NCBI RefSeq assembly: GCF_900538275.1
Contig: NZ_LR130778.1
Location: 2,972,001-3,036,000, forward strand
DNA from: Petrocella atlantisensis
GTDB taxonomy: Bacteria; Bacillota; Clostridia; Lachnospirales; Vallitaleaceae
DNA length: 64,000 nucleotides
Reading direction: 5' to 3'
Under the pieces are notes generated by a model. The model was given only the letters and a program-made list of their open reading frames with translations, was not told the origin of the DNA and searched no databases. Both the position numbers and the translations under genes were made by a program. Below are positions 16,790 through 25,224 of the stretch, piece by piece. Every line of letters begins with the position of its first letter. Positions within the stretch are counted from its first letter, which is position 1.

Positions 16790-19384
16790 ATGAATATGGA
16801 TAAATTTACACAAAAATCATCAGAAAGTATAGAATGGGCTCAAAAAATGGCAATTAAGTTAAATAACCAATATATTGATGGCGAGCATCTTCACTATGGA
16901 CTTATAGCAGTAGAAGATGGCCTGGTTTTAAAAGTGCTAGCACATATGAATGTGAATATTAAGGCCTATGTTCATGATTTAGAGCAACAAATAGAGAAAA
17001 TACCTAAGGTATCTGGTGAGGGTATTCAGATTTATGGTTCAAGAAGAATGAACCAATTGCTTCTTGTGGCAGAGGATGAAGCAAAATCCTTTAACGATGA
17101 TTACATTAGTCTAGAACACATTTATATAGCACTGCTTAAAGAAAAGAATACACCATCTGCAGAACTATTTATGAAACATGGTATTGATTTAGAAAGATTT
17201 TTGAAGTCTCTTAAAGCGCTTCGTACAGATCAGAGAGTCATTAATCAGAATCCGGAATCAAGCTACAATATATTGGAAAAATATGGGCGTGATTTAGTTG
17301 TATTAGCCAGAGCGGGTAAACTGGACCCGGTTATTGGTAGAGATAGTGAAGTTCGAAGGCTGATAAGAATTTTATCCAGAAGGACAAAAAACAACCCTGT
17401 CTTAATTGGAGAGCCAGGTGTAGGAAAGACTGCAGTTGTAGAAGGGTTGGCACAGAGGATTCTAAACAACGATGTTCCGGAAGACTTAAAAGATAAAAAG
17501 TTATATGCCCTAGATATGGGTGCATTGATAGCCGGTGCTAAGTACCGTGGTGAATTTGAAGAAAGACTAAAAGGTGTGTTGAACGAAATTAGTAAATCCA
17601 ATGGAGAAATCATCCTTTTTATCGATGAGATTCATAACATCGTTGGCGCAGGGAAAACAGAGGGAGCAATGGACGCAGGCAATCTGCTTAAACCGATGCT
17701 AGCAAGAGGAGAGCTTAGATGTATCGGTGCAACGACACTAGATGAATATCGCAAATATATTGAAAAAGATGCTGCTCTTGAGAGAAGGTTTCAACCTATT
17801 GTGGTCAATCAACCGTCAGTTGAAGATACGATATCTATATTACGTGGTTTGAAAGAAAGGTTTGAGATTCACCATGGTGTGCATATTACAGACCAAGCGT
17901 TAGTTGCTTGTGCAATTCTATCCCATAGATATATTACGGATCGCTATCTTCCGGATAAAGCGATAGACCTTATGGATGAAGCTGCCTCAATGATAAGAAC
18001 TGAAATTGATACGATGCCAGGTGAACTAGATGAAGTTCTAAGGAAGCAGATGCAACTTGAAATAGAAAAGCAAGCATTAATTAAAGAAAAAGATAAAAGT
18101 ACAAAAGATAGACTATCTATTTTAGAAAAAGATATTGCAGTACTAAAAGAAAAGTCTCAAGCTATGAAAGCACAGTGGGAGCTTGAGAAGTCAGAGCTGA
18201 TCAAAGAAAAAGAAATAAAACAAGCCATTGAAGCAGTTAGGCGCGATATAGAAGAAGCAGAGCGTGTATATGACTTAAATAAGCTAGCAGAACTAAAATA
18301 CGGTCAATTACCTGAGTTAGAAAAAAGACTGGCACGAGAGCAAAGTAAAGATATCTTAATGACATCAAAAATGTTAAAAGAAGCTGTGACAGAGGATGAA
18401 ATTAGCGAGATCGTTTCTAAATGGACGGGGATTCCTTTAAGCAAATTGAATGAATCAGAAAAGGAGAAATTACTGCATCTGGAAAGTAAACTTCATGAAA
18501 GGGTTATTGGACAGGAAGAAGCCGTCAGTGCTGTAAGTGATGCTATACTAAGAGCTAGAGCAGGTCTTAAAGATCCGAATAAACCAATTGGTTCTTTTGT
18601 ATTTTTAGGTCCGACAGGTGTAGGTAAGACAGAACTTGCTAAAGCTTTGGCAGAGGCTTTGTTTGACAGTGAGTCAAATATGGTTAGAATTGACATGAGT
18701 GAATACATGGAGCGTCATGCAGTTGCAAGACTCATTGGTGCACCGCCCGGTTATGTAGGCTATGAAGAAGGTGGTCAACTAACTGAAACCGTGAGAAGAC
18801 AACCATATTCGGTCATACTATTTGACGAGATTGAAAAAGCCCATCCGGAAGTATTTAATGTATTGCTCCAATTGTTAGATGATGGAAGGTTAACAGATAG
18901 TCAAGGAAGGACAGTAGACTTCAAGAATACAGTTGTTATAATGACCTCAAATATAGGCAGTCAAGTCCTTCTGGAAGGGATAGACCAGCAAGGTGACATA
19001 AGTGAAACAGTAAGACAAGAAGTCTTAGCATTGATGCATCAATACTTTAAACCGGAATTATTAAACCGTTTAGATGAGATTGTTCTTTTTGCACCATTAC
19101 ATTACGATCAAATAGCGGGAATCATTCATTTAACTTTAAAGGCATTACAAGAGAGACTAAATGAGCGACATATCAAGATAAGCATGAGTGATCGTGCCAT
19201 TATTCAAGCAACACATGAAGCCTATAGCCCTCAATTTGGCGCAAGACCTATAAAACGTTTTATTCAAAAGCAGATTGAAACGAAACTAGGGAAAAAAATA
19301 TTAGAGGGATCCATAGGTGACGGAGCAGATATCCAAATTGATTATGAGAATGGTGAATATATAATTTCGAATATAACAACGTAA
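16790..19384 (+). CDS. clpB: ATP-dependent disaggregase ClpB
   Basis: Hexameric AAA+ chaperone (864 residues) that rescues aggregated proteins with DnaK. Domains in order: N-terminal repeat domain (about 1-145), first AAA+ module (Walker [12 protein letters not shown], Walker [10 protein letters not shown]), long coiled-coil middle domain (about 400-520), second AAA+ module ([19 protein letters not shown], pore loop [29 protein letters not shown]) and the C-terminal D2 small domain. The middle domain and length separate it from ClpA and ClpC. The ATG at 16790 follows AAAGGAGGCATCATC; an upstream ATG at 16766 precedes that site. Expression is predicted to be HrcA-controlled. Confidence 0.96.
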   Translation: MNMDKFTQKSSESIEWAQKMAIKLNNQYIDGEHLHYGLIAVEDGLVLKVLAHMNVNIKAYVHDLEQQIEKIPKVSGEGIQIYGSRRMNQLLLVAEDEAKSFNDDYISLEHIYIALLKEKNTPSAELFMKHGIDLERFLKSLKALRTDQRVINQNPESSYNILEKYGRDLVVLARAGKLDPVIGRDSEVRRLIRILSRRTKNNPVLIGEPGVGKTAVVEGLAQRILNNDVPEDLKDKKLYALDMGALIAGAKYRGEFEERLKGVLNEISKSNGEIILFIDEIHNIVGAGKTEGAMDAGNLLKPMLARGELRCIGATTLDEYRKYIEKDAALERRFQPIVVNQPSVEDTISILRGLKERFEIHHGVHITDQALVACAILSHRYITDRYLPDKAIDLMDEAASMIRTEIDTMPGELDEVLRKQMQLEIEKQALIKEKDKSTKDRLSILEKDIAVLKEKSQAMKAQWELEKSELIKEKEIKQAIEAVRRDIEEAERVYDLNKLAELKYGQLPELEKRLAREQSKDILMTSKMLKEAVTEDEISEIVSKWTGIPLSKLNESEKEKLLHLESKLHERVIGQEEAVSAVSDAILRARAGLKDPNKPIGSFVFLGPTGVGKTELAKALAEALFDSESNMVRIDMSEYMERHAVARLIGAPPGYVGYEEGGQLTETVRRQPYSVILFDEIEKAHPEVFNVLLQLLDDGRLTDSQGRTVDFKNTVVIMTSNIGSQVLLEGIDQQGDISETVRQEVLALMHQYFKPELLNRLDEIVLFAPLHYDQIAGIIHLTLKALQERLNERHIKISMSDRAIIQATHEAYSPQFGARPIKRFIQKQIETKLGKKILEGSIGDGADIQIDYENGEYIISNITT

Positions 19385-19412
19385 TTTATATTCAGAAAAA
19401 ACAAAAACAAAT

Positions 19413-19440
19413 AGAAGCGATGCCGTCTGGCAACGCTTCT
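19413..19440 (+). terminator. Terminator of clpB
   Basis: AGAAGCGATGCC pairs with GGCAACGCTTCT around GTCT with one mismatch. The downstream T-run is weak (GTTAG), but the stem is strong and lies between convergent genes. Confidence 0.65.
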
Positions 19441-19476
19441 GTTAGTATCTAATAAAATATGGTTAAGGTGTTAAAA

Positions 19477-20853
19477 CTATTTTTTATACTTGGATTGCAT
19501 TTCTCTAAGAATATTGTCAATCTCAAGAGCCAATCGATCTACCTGTGAGAGATAATCTTCGGCGGATTTTTTATCGCCATGATTATAAGACTCAAGGGCT
19601 TTTTGTGCTAATTCATGCATTTTATATCTAGGTTTTTCAAGAAGGCTGATATGGTTTCTAAGAATAGATTCTTTTGAACCGAAATTGGTAATCCATCGAC
19701 CCAAACGGCTGTTGTCAGCATTAGCAACGAGGGCAATATCAACCTGAGCATTACCGAGAATCATGTTATAGACACACCATCTCCAATTTAAGCTGTCCGT
19801 AATAACAAGATCTAAGGAATCGTACATTTCGATGTTGGTGGATTTATGAATAATGTTTTTTCTAAGATCATCAATCTCAAGAGAAACGGTAAAAAAGCCT
19901 TGTCCTGTTCTTATACTATCTTCATGAAGTGATTTGGTTTTTTCGTTAATGATTTGTATGGAAGAGGATACTTCTTCTGAAGAAGCGGTTTGTTGTTCAA
20001 TATTCATATTAATTTGTTCCATGTTCGTTTCGATTGTTTTCGAGGATTGTTCGACTTCTTCAATGGCACCTAGTACTTTTGCCAGTGTCTCCTTACCTTT
20101 TAGAAAGGATTTACTGGCTTTTTCAATAGCACTGGTTGAACCTTGAATCTGTGTTCGAAGACTATGGACACTTTCCTGGATAAAACTAACAGATTCCTTT
20201 GTATGGTCAGCTAACTTTTTTATCTCGTTAGCCACAACTGCAAATCCTTTACCGCTATTACCGGCTCTTGCAGCTTCAATAGATGCATTTAAAGCCAGTA
20301 AGTTTGTTTGAGCTGCAACAGACATGATGATGTTTACCATTTCATCAATTTTTTCTGTTTGCTCATTAACACGAATAATCTGCTCTTTGGCAACTTCGGT
20401 TTCTTTAAAACTGTTTTCTATTGCAATCATGCTGATATCCATTAATTCTTTACTGTGGACAGATTTTGAATTGGAATCATGAGCAGATACCAGAGCGTTT
20501 CGTACAAAGGATGCAATGTCTTCAATATTGGCAGCCATTTCTTCACTGGTTGCAGCTATTGTCTCTACCATGTTGGCTTGTTCGTCTGCTTCGTGAATCA
20601 TTGACCGAACAAAATCCATTTTCATTAAAGTCTGAAGGAGCTGATTGACCTGCCTGATGAAAGTATTATGACTGGGACAATTGGAGCAAGCAACCATGTT
20701 TAACCGTTCTTGCAAGTTTTGATCAATATCGTTATACACATGAGACAGTTTTTTTTGCTGGCCGGATTTGATGGCTTCTAATTCTTCTACCAATATATGA
20801 ATATCTTGTTGTCCTTGCTTTGTGACATTGTTCTTAGGTTTTGCTTTGAACAC
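19477..20853 (-). CDS. Soluble methyl-accepting chemotaxis protein with degenerate CZB-like domain
   Basis: Cytoplasmic chemoreceptor (458 residues) with no membrane segment. A short N-terminal region contains two cysteines (ACSNCPSH). The signalling domain has the highly conserved hairpin tip ([45 protein letters not shown]). The C-terminal 100 residues resemble a CZB zinc-sensing domain ([34 protein letters not shown]), but several expected His/Cys ligand positions seem replaced. The GTG at 20853 follows ATAGGGGGAATAATC; the frame runs back to 20916 without a ribosome binding site. It probably joins a chemosensory array elsewhere in the cytoplasm. Confidence 0.9.
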   Translation of the reverse strand: MFKAKPKNNVTKQGQQDIHILVEELEAIKSGQQKKLSHVYNDIDQNLQERLNMVACSNCPSHNTFIRQVNQLLQTLMKMDFVRSMIHEADEQANMVETIAATSEEMAANIEDIASFVRNALVSAHDSNSKSVHSKELMDISMIAIENSFKETEVAKEQIIRVNEQTEKIDEMVNIIMSVAAQTNLLALNASIEAARAGNSGKGFAVVANEIKKLADHTKESVSFIQESVHSLRTQIQGSTSAIEKASKSFLKGKETLAKVLGAIEEVEQSSKTIETNMEQINMNIEQQTASSEEVSSSIQIINEKTKSLHEDSIRTGQGFFTVSLEIDDLRKNIIHKSTNIEMYDSLDLVITDSLNWRWCVYNMILGNAQVDIALVANADNSRLGRWITNFGSKESILRNHISLLEKPRYKMHELAQKALESYNHGDKKSAEDYLSQVDRLALEIDNILREMQSKYKK

Positions 20854-20966
20854 GATTATTCCCCCTATATAGTGAATTACTGATGTTTTGTATACAATGT
20901 TGTAAAAAAACACCAACTATATTTTAACATTTATTATACTAACTTGCCATCCTTTTAGCGAAGAAA

Positions 20967-20991
20967 AACCCAAATATTGTCATTTGGGTTT
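20967..20991 (-). terminator. Terminator of the GAF-GGDEF gene
   Basis: On the minus strand AAACCCAAAT and ATTTGGGTTT enclose a short loop, followed by TTCTTCGC. The hairpin overlaps the stop codon at 20980-20982. Confidence 0.7.
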
Positions 20992-22209
20992 CATATCATA
21001 CATTCTATGATCAGCTATATGAAATAACGTCTTTAGACTGTCTCCATCTCTTGGAAATTCTCCAAGACCATAACTGAAAGAACAGTGCATTTTTTGCTTA
21101 ACGGGTGTTAAGTCTATAGATTGATTTGTAATTTTGAGGTGTATCTTTTCCATTTTGATTAAGGTCTGTTCATAGTCACTGTTGAAAAAAACGATAACAA
21201 ATTCGTCGCCCCCATACCGTGCTAGTAAATCCGTTTCGCGTATTAAATGGCTGAACCGCTCAGCAAAAGTGGCTAAAACTAAGTCGCCGACTGAATGACC
21301 ATACAAATCGTTAATTTGTTTGAAATTATCAAGATCAACAACGACCAAGGTAACTTTTTCACCCTTGCGTTTGCTCCTGGCGAGGTTATTTTCGAAAAGT
21401 TCTTCAAAATATGGACGGTTGAGCACTTTGGTTAAGCCATCGTATTTTGATAGATGCAAAAGCTTCTCATAGAGTTGGTGGTTGGTTATGGCGATGGTGG
21501 CTTGATTAGCAAAATAAGCCATAAGCGTGACATCTTGTTCATCAAACATATTATTTTCTTCACTATCGATGTTGATTGAACCATAGAATTGTCCGTCAAT
21601 AAGTATAGGCGCACTCAACGAGCTCTTAAGGCTTAGGGCATCTATATCTTTCATTGAGTTGAATGTGCTTTCATTAATAAAGTCCTTTGAGTATTTCAAC
21701 AAATCTTCAATGATAATGGGACCGCTAAAATGGCCACCGGTAGCTTGCCACTGATAGGATTCCTTAGGATCAAGGGTAATGTTGTATAAATCATCATCAA
21801 AGCCCACAATGGCTTGAAATTCTAAGTTACCTTCATGATTCATGACCAGGATGGAACCGAATTTCGCTTTTGGGATGACCTCAATTGCTTTGTTTAGAAT
21901 AATAGACATTAATTCCTTAAGACCGCTAACTTGAATCATGGTATTACTAAGTTCTAACATAATTCTTTGAGAACGTAACATACGAACTTGGTCATTTGAG
22001 CTGGTACTAAGTTCCTTCAGTCTTTGTTGTGATAGAAAATCCTCTTGTTTATTGGCATAAGTAAATTTAATTAAAGTAATCAGGACGATAAAGAAAGCTA
22101 CGATCCGGTCATAAGGTGAGGGGAGTAAAGTGAGTGGAAATATCACCAAGATGGATATAGCGCATAATTTAAACCATTCAGTTTTTTTGAAGGTTATCTT
22201 TTCATTCAT
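20980..22209 (-). CDS. Membrane-bound GAF-GGDEF diguanylate cyclase
   Basis: A 409-residue cyclic-di-GMP synthase. Two short N-terminal membrane helices (about 12-28 and 33-50) are followed by a coiled coil, a GAF domain (about 80-235) and a GGDEF domain. The catalytic motif is ARYGGDEFVIVF, with RETD five residues upstream as inhibitory RxxD site. Substrate-site features such as VVVDLDNFKQINDLYGHSVGD are intact. The start at 22209 is the only ATG before the GAF domain. The upstream gap carries a divergent pair of two-box elements, one pointing at this gene 117 bases away. Confidence 0.93.
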   Translation of the reverse strand: MNEKITFKKTEWFKLCAISILVIFPLTLLPSPYDRIVAFFIVLITLIKFTYANKQEDFLSQQRLKELSTSSNDQVRMLRSQRIMLELSNTMIQVSGLKELMSIILNKAIEVIPKAKFGSILVMNHEGNLEFQAIVGFDDDLYNITLDPKESYQWQATGGHFSGPIIIEDLLKYSKDFINESTFNSMKDIDALSLKSSLSAPILIDGQFYGSINIDSEENNMFDEQDVTLMAYFANQATIAITNHQLYEKLLHLSKYDGLTKVLNRPYFEELFENNLARSKRKGEKVTLVVVDLDNFKQINDLYGHSVGDLVLATFAERFSHLIRETDLLARYGGDEFVIVFFNSDYEQTLIKMEKIHLKITNQSIDLTPVKQKMHCSFSYGLGEFPRDGDSLKTLFHIADHRMYDMKPK

Positions 22210-22265
22210 TATTTTTGAAATCCCATCTCAAATCTAGTGTAAGGGTTATAAATATGGTTACAGGG

Positions 22266-22304
22266 TCAAAACTAAGTTTCACTAAGTTCACATAGAATAT
22301 ATAG
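22266..22304 (+). promoter_or_regulatory. Two-box element, copy 2L (towards the GH13 gene)
   Basis: TCAAAACT (22266-22273), 17 bases, CATA, then AATATATAG (22296-22304). Box spacing is identical to its head-to-head partner at 22326-22364. A tandem 10-bp repeat (ACTAAGTTTC, ACTAAGTTCA; 22271-22290) lies between the boxes. It points at the GH13 gene, 292 bases away, so its target is uncertain. Confidence 0.45.
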
Positions 22305-22325
22305 ATTACGTTGATACATTCATAA

Positions 22326-22364
22326 CTATATATTGTATGCGAAAGTTCAACTATATAGTTTTGA
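22326..22364 (-). promoter_or_regulatory. Two-box element, copy 2R (towards the GAF-GGDEF gene)
   Basis: On the minus strand TCAAAACT (22364-22357), 17 bases, CATA, then AATATATAG (22334-22326). The palindrome AACTATATAGTT (22349-22360) overlaps the first box as in copy 1. The rest of the 386-base gap (22365-22595) holds only a weak imperfect hairpin near 22442-22472 and the GH13 ribosome binding site. Confidence 0.5.
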
Positions 22365-22595
22365 CACCTTAACCATATATATAAAAGTACTTATAATTAT
22401 TATAAAGCATAGTAGGAATAAGTAAACATGAAAATAATATTTAATGTCACCATTTCATAAGAATGGACATTATTTTATAGGCTATTGCTTTTTTTTTAGG
22501 GTACAATATTATTAAAGTGTAATGCATCACAAAAGATCAATAAGCCCAAAATGATGTGAATGCGTAAATGTTAGGGTATCTAAGGAGGATTATGA

Positions 22596-24311
22596 ATGAA
22601 AAATATTAAAAAAATATGGCATGAAATCTATGGTGATTTGTATGAGGATGCGGACAAAATGTTAGAACCGTTTCTTGAATCCATTGAAGCGGTTAAAAAA
22701 GAGCATTTTAGTCAAGTGAGTACATCAGATCATACATGGTACAAAGATGCGGTGGTGTACTCAACATATGGTGATCTATTTAATAAAGATTTGAATGGTT
22801 TAAAAGAAAAACTAGACTATATTCAAGACTTAGGTGCAAATTGCCTTTGGTTGTTACCAATCTTGGAATCACCTATGAAGGATGCCGGATTTGATATATC
22901 CGATTATGAAGGCATACGTGCATCACTCCTTGGTCTGCCCGAAGAGGCTACTTCAGAAGAAAAAAATACGAAATTCATAGCATTCATTGATGAAGCGCAT
23001 AAAAAGGGGATTAAAGTAATCTTTGATATTGCCATGAATCATTGCTCTATAGAACATGAATGGTTTAAAGAAGCTAGAAAGTCAAAAGATTCGCCTATGC
23101 GAGATTACTTTATATGGTCGACGGATACATCATTATATAAAGAAGCAAGGATAATTTTTAAGGGCATGTGTGATAGCAATTGGGAACATGACCCAACAAC
23201 AGACGAATATTATTTCCATCGATTTTTTGAGATACAACCGGATTTGAATTATCGAAATCCTCAAGTACTTATAAAAATGACAAAAGCACTAATGAATTGG
23301 CAGATTAAGGGTGTAGATGGCTTTAGAGCGGATGCTGTTCCATATATATGGAAGGAAGAAGGCACCATTTGTGAAAATCTTCCCAAAACCCACAAAGTGG
23401 TTCAGTTTTTTAGAGCTGTCCTAGATTACTTAAAACCAGGAACATTATTACTTGCGGAAGCATGCCAACCCCCCAAAGAAGTTGTTGATTATTTTGGGGA
23501 AGATAATGAGTGTAATGGCGCCTATCATTTTCCGGTTATGCCAAGAGTCTACAAGGCTATCGCTGAAGAGAAAAAGGATGCCATAGAAATGGTCCTTCAA
23601 CCCAGTTTCACACCGGATATCCCAAAAAACAGTCAATGGTTTATGTTTTTAAGATGTCACGATGAATTAACCTTAGAAATGGTAACCCCTGAGGAACGTA
23701 AATACATATTCGACCATTATGCAAAGGACCCTAGCTGGGACTTTAGACAAGGTGAAGGCATATCAGCCAGATTAGCAGATCTGATGGATAGAAATCTAGA
23801 CAGAATCTTGCTTGCCAATTCCATTATGTTTACGTTACTTGGCACACCTATCGTTTTTTATGGGGATGAATTTGCTAAGGGTAATGATATTGCTTATTAC
23901 GAAAAAATGTATAAAGAAACCGGCTACAAGGATACAAGGTATCTAGGACGTGGTACTATAGATTGGCCGGAAGTTGAAGCGAAATTAGCAGATGCTGAGT
24001 CACTAGAATATAAGACCTACCATGGTATTAAGAAAATGATAGAAATAAGAAACAACTATAAAGTTTTTGGTCGTGGTGAAAGAATCTTTATAGATGTTAA
24101 AGATGAAAAAGGTGACATCAATAAAGCGATTCTTGCTTATGAAAGAACCTATGAGGAAGAATCAGTTTTAATATTACAGAATCTATCGCAAAAAGAGCAG
24201 CATGTATTATCACCAGAGTTAAATGAAATGGCGCAGGATTTACTTGGACAGAAGATGATCTGGAAAGCAAATAAGCTGGTATTGCCACCTTACGGTTATC
24301 ATTGGTGTTAA
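22596..24311 (+). CDS. GH13 alpha-glucan enzyme, trehalose-synthase-like
   Basis: A 571-residue glycoside hydrolase family 13 protein, without a signal peptide and so cytoplasmic. The barrel motifs are present: region I DIAMNH, region II GVDGFRADAVPYI with the nucleophile Asp, region III LLAEACQ with the acid/base Glu, and region IV RCHDELTLEMV with the stabilising Asp. The last motif and the following TPEERKYIFDHYAKDP resemble maltose-trehalose isomerase (TreS; GH13_16), where the usual text is RNHDELTLEMV. AAGGAGGATTATGA precedes the ATG. Trehalose synthase, amylase or alpha-glucosyltransferase activity are all possible. Confidence 0.82.
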   Translation: MKNIKKIWHEIYGDLYEDADKMLEPFLESIEAVKKEHFSQVSTSDHTWYKDAVVYSTYGDLFNKDLNGLKEKLDYIQDLGANCLWLLPILESPMKDAGFDISDYEGIRASLLGLPEEATSEEKNTKFIAFIDEAHKKGIKVIFDIAMNHCSIEHEWFKEARKSKDSPMRDYFIWSTDTSLYKEARIIFKGMCDSNWEHDPTTDEYYFHRFFEIQPDLNYRNPQVLIKMTKALMNWQIKGVDGFRADAVPYIWKEEGTICENLPKTHKVVQFFRAVLDYLKPGTLLLAEACQPPKEVVDYFGEDNECNGAYHFPVMPRVYKAIAEEKKDAIEMVLQPSFTPDIPKNSQWFMFLRCHDELTLEMVTPEERKYIFDHYAKDPSWDFRQGEGISARLADLMDRNLDRILLANSIMFTLLGTPIVFYGDEFAKGNDIAYYEKMYKETGYKDTRYLGRGTIDWPEVEAKLADAESLEYKTYHGIKKMIEIRNNYKVFGRGERIFIDVKDEKGDINKAILAYERTYEEESVLILQNLSQKEQHVLSPELNEMAQDLLGQKMIWKANKLVLPPYGYHWC

Positions 24312-24312
24312 G

Positions 24313-24621
24313 CTATTTGGCTAGAAGTGGTTCGTATTTTTCGGCGATGTCTAAAAAATGCTTAAAAATATGCTCTAAATCAGAGCCAAAATCAGTAAGG
24401 ATATAGCCGGATCTTATATGGTCACTTTCCTTGATAATAGCTTTTTTCTCAGTAAGCAGTGCTAGCTTTCGGTTAAGCTCAGTGTGACTTAGACCTTCAA
24501 TATGATTGAGTATGTCAGAGTAATTGGAATAGCCCATGGATATGGTCATGAGTATTTCCGGTATCCATCTCAACTTCATGATATCTTGTATTATTTCAAA
24601 ACCTTGATTTGTTGTCGTCAT
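24313..24621 (-). CDS. HxlR-family transcriptional regulator
   Basis: A 102-residue winged-helix DNA-binding protein of the HxlR/MarR-like type. It follows the family pattern of an N-terminal LRWIPEILMTI helix, the NYSDILNHIEGLSHTELNRKLALL recognition region and the GYILTDFGSDL wing. It contains no cysteine, so it cannot use the redox-cysteine mechanism of HypR/YodB-type members. It is divergent from dps and has its own promoter with a palindrome over the start of transcription, suggesting autoregulation and possibly control of dps. It ends one base after the GH13 stop. Confidence 0.87.
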   Translation of the reverse strand: MTTTNQGFEIIQDIMKLRWIPEILMTISMGYSNYSDILNHIEGLSHTELNRKLALLTEKKAIIKESDHIRSGYILTDFGSDLEHIFKHFLDIAEKYEPLLAK

Positions 24622-24641
24622 AGTATTTCCTTTCGTATTAA

Positions 24642-24698
24642 GAACATATTTGTTCCTTTTTGTTTCTTATTATATAGGTTATACTATCACTATAGCAA
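24642..24698 (-). promoter_or_regulatory. HxlR promoter and GAACA-N4-TGTTC operator
   Basis: On the minus strand TTGCTA (24698-24693), 18-base spacer, TATAAT (24674-24669). The palindrome GAACATATTTGTTC (24642-24655) lies just after the expected transcription start, a position for autorepression. The same site is about 40 bases upstream of the possible dps transcription start (TATACT at 24680-24685). Confidence 0.55.
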
Positions 24699-24726
24699 GT
24701 TAATCATGTATTTAAGGAGGAAAAAA

Positions 24727-25161
24727 ATGAAACATATTGAGAAAATGAATGTGTACCTAGCGAATCTATCTATTTGGAATGTTAAGCTTCATAATTTACA
24801 CTGGAATGTAACCGGAATGCAATTTATGCCTTTGCATCAATTTACGGAAGCTATGTATGATAAGACATTTGCAGCCTATGATGATGTAGCAGAGCATATT
24901 AAGATTAAAGGCTTTAAACCACTGGTTAAAGTGAAGGATTATCTTGAAGTTGCAACAATAAAAGAGTTAGATTTCAAAGATTTTACAGCAAATGAAGTAC
25001 TAGATTATGTAGGAAGTGACATTGAGCTCATGCGTGATTTTGCAGTTGAAATCCGTAACCTAGCCGATGAAGAAAGTGACTTTACTGCGGTTGGCTTGTT
25101 TGAAGATTATATAGCTGACTTTGAGAAGAACCTATGGTTCTTAAGACAAATTAAAGGTTAA
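24727..25161 (+). CDS. dps: Dps-family ferritin-like DNA-binding protein
   Basis: Iron-storage and DNA-protection protein (144 residues) that oxidises Fe(II) with peroxide inside a 12-subunit shell. The Dps ferroxidase signature is clear: LHNLHWNVTGMQFMPLHQFTEAMYDKTFAAYDDVAEHI holds the His, Asp and Glu ligands shared across the subunit interface. The ATG at 24727 has AAGGAGGAAAAAA upstream; the frame is open much further back but those codons overlap the HxlR gene and its promoter. The C-terminus ends without a lysine-rich tail, so direct DNA binding is uncertain. Confidence 0.93.
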   Translation: MKHIEKMNVYLANLSIWNVKLHNLHWNVTGMQFMPLHQFTEAMYDKTFAAYDDVAEHIKIKGFKPLVKVKDYLEVATIKELDFKDFTANEVLDYVGSDIELMRDFAVEIRNLADEESDFTAVGLFEDYIADFEKNLWFLRQIKG

Positions 25162-25172
25162 TTAGGTATACT

Positions 25173-25206
25173 AAAAAGCAAATGATATTTATGTCATTTG
25201 CTTTTT
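25173..25206. terminator. Bidirectional terminator between dps and yesN
   Basis: AAAAAGCAAATGA and TCATTTGCTTTTT enclose an eight-base loop, with A- and T-runs on both sides, between convergent genes. Confidence 0.88.
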
Positions 25207-25224
25207 CTTCTAATCTATCAGTAA

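Noticed and set aside
20871-20905. CTATATAG upstream of the chemoreceptor as another copy of the two-box element.
   Set aside because: Only the AT-rich core matches; neither TCAAAACT nor the extension is present at the right distance.
24502-24726. N-terminal extension of Dps by 75 residues.
   Set aside because: It would overlap the divergent HxlR gene and its promoter; the ATG at 24727 has a strong ribosome binding site and gives a normal Dps length.
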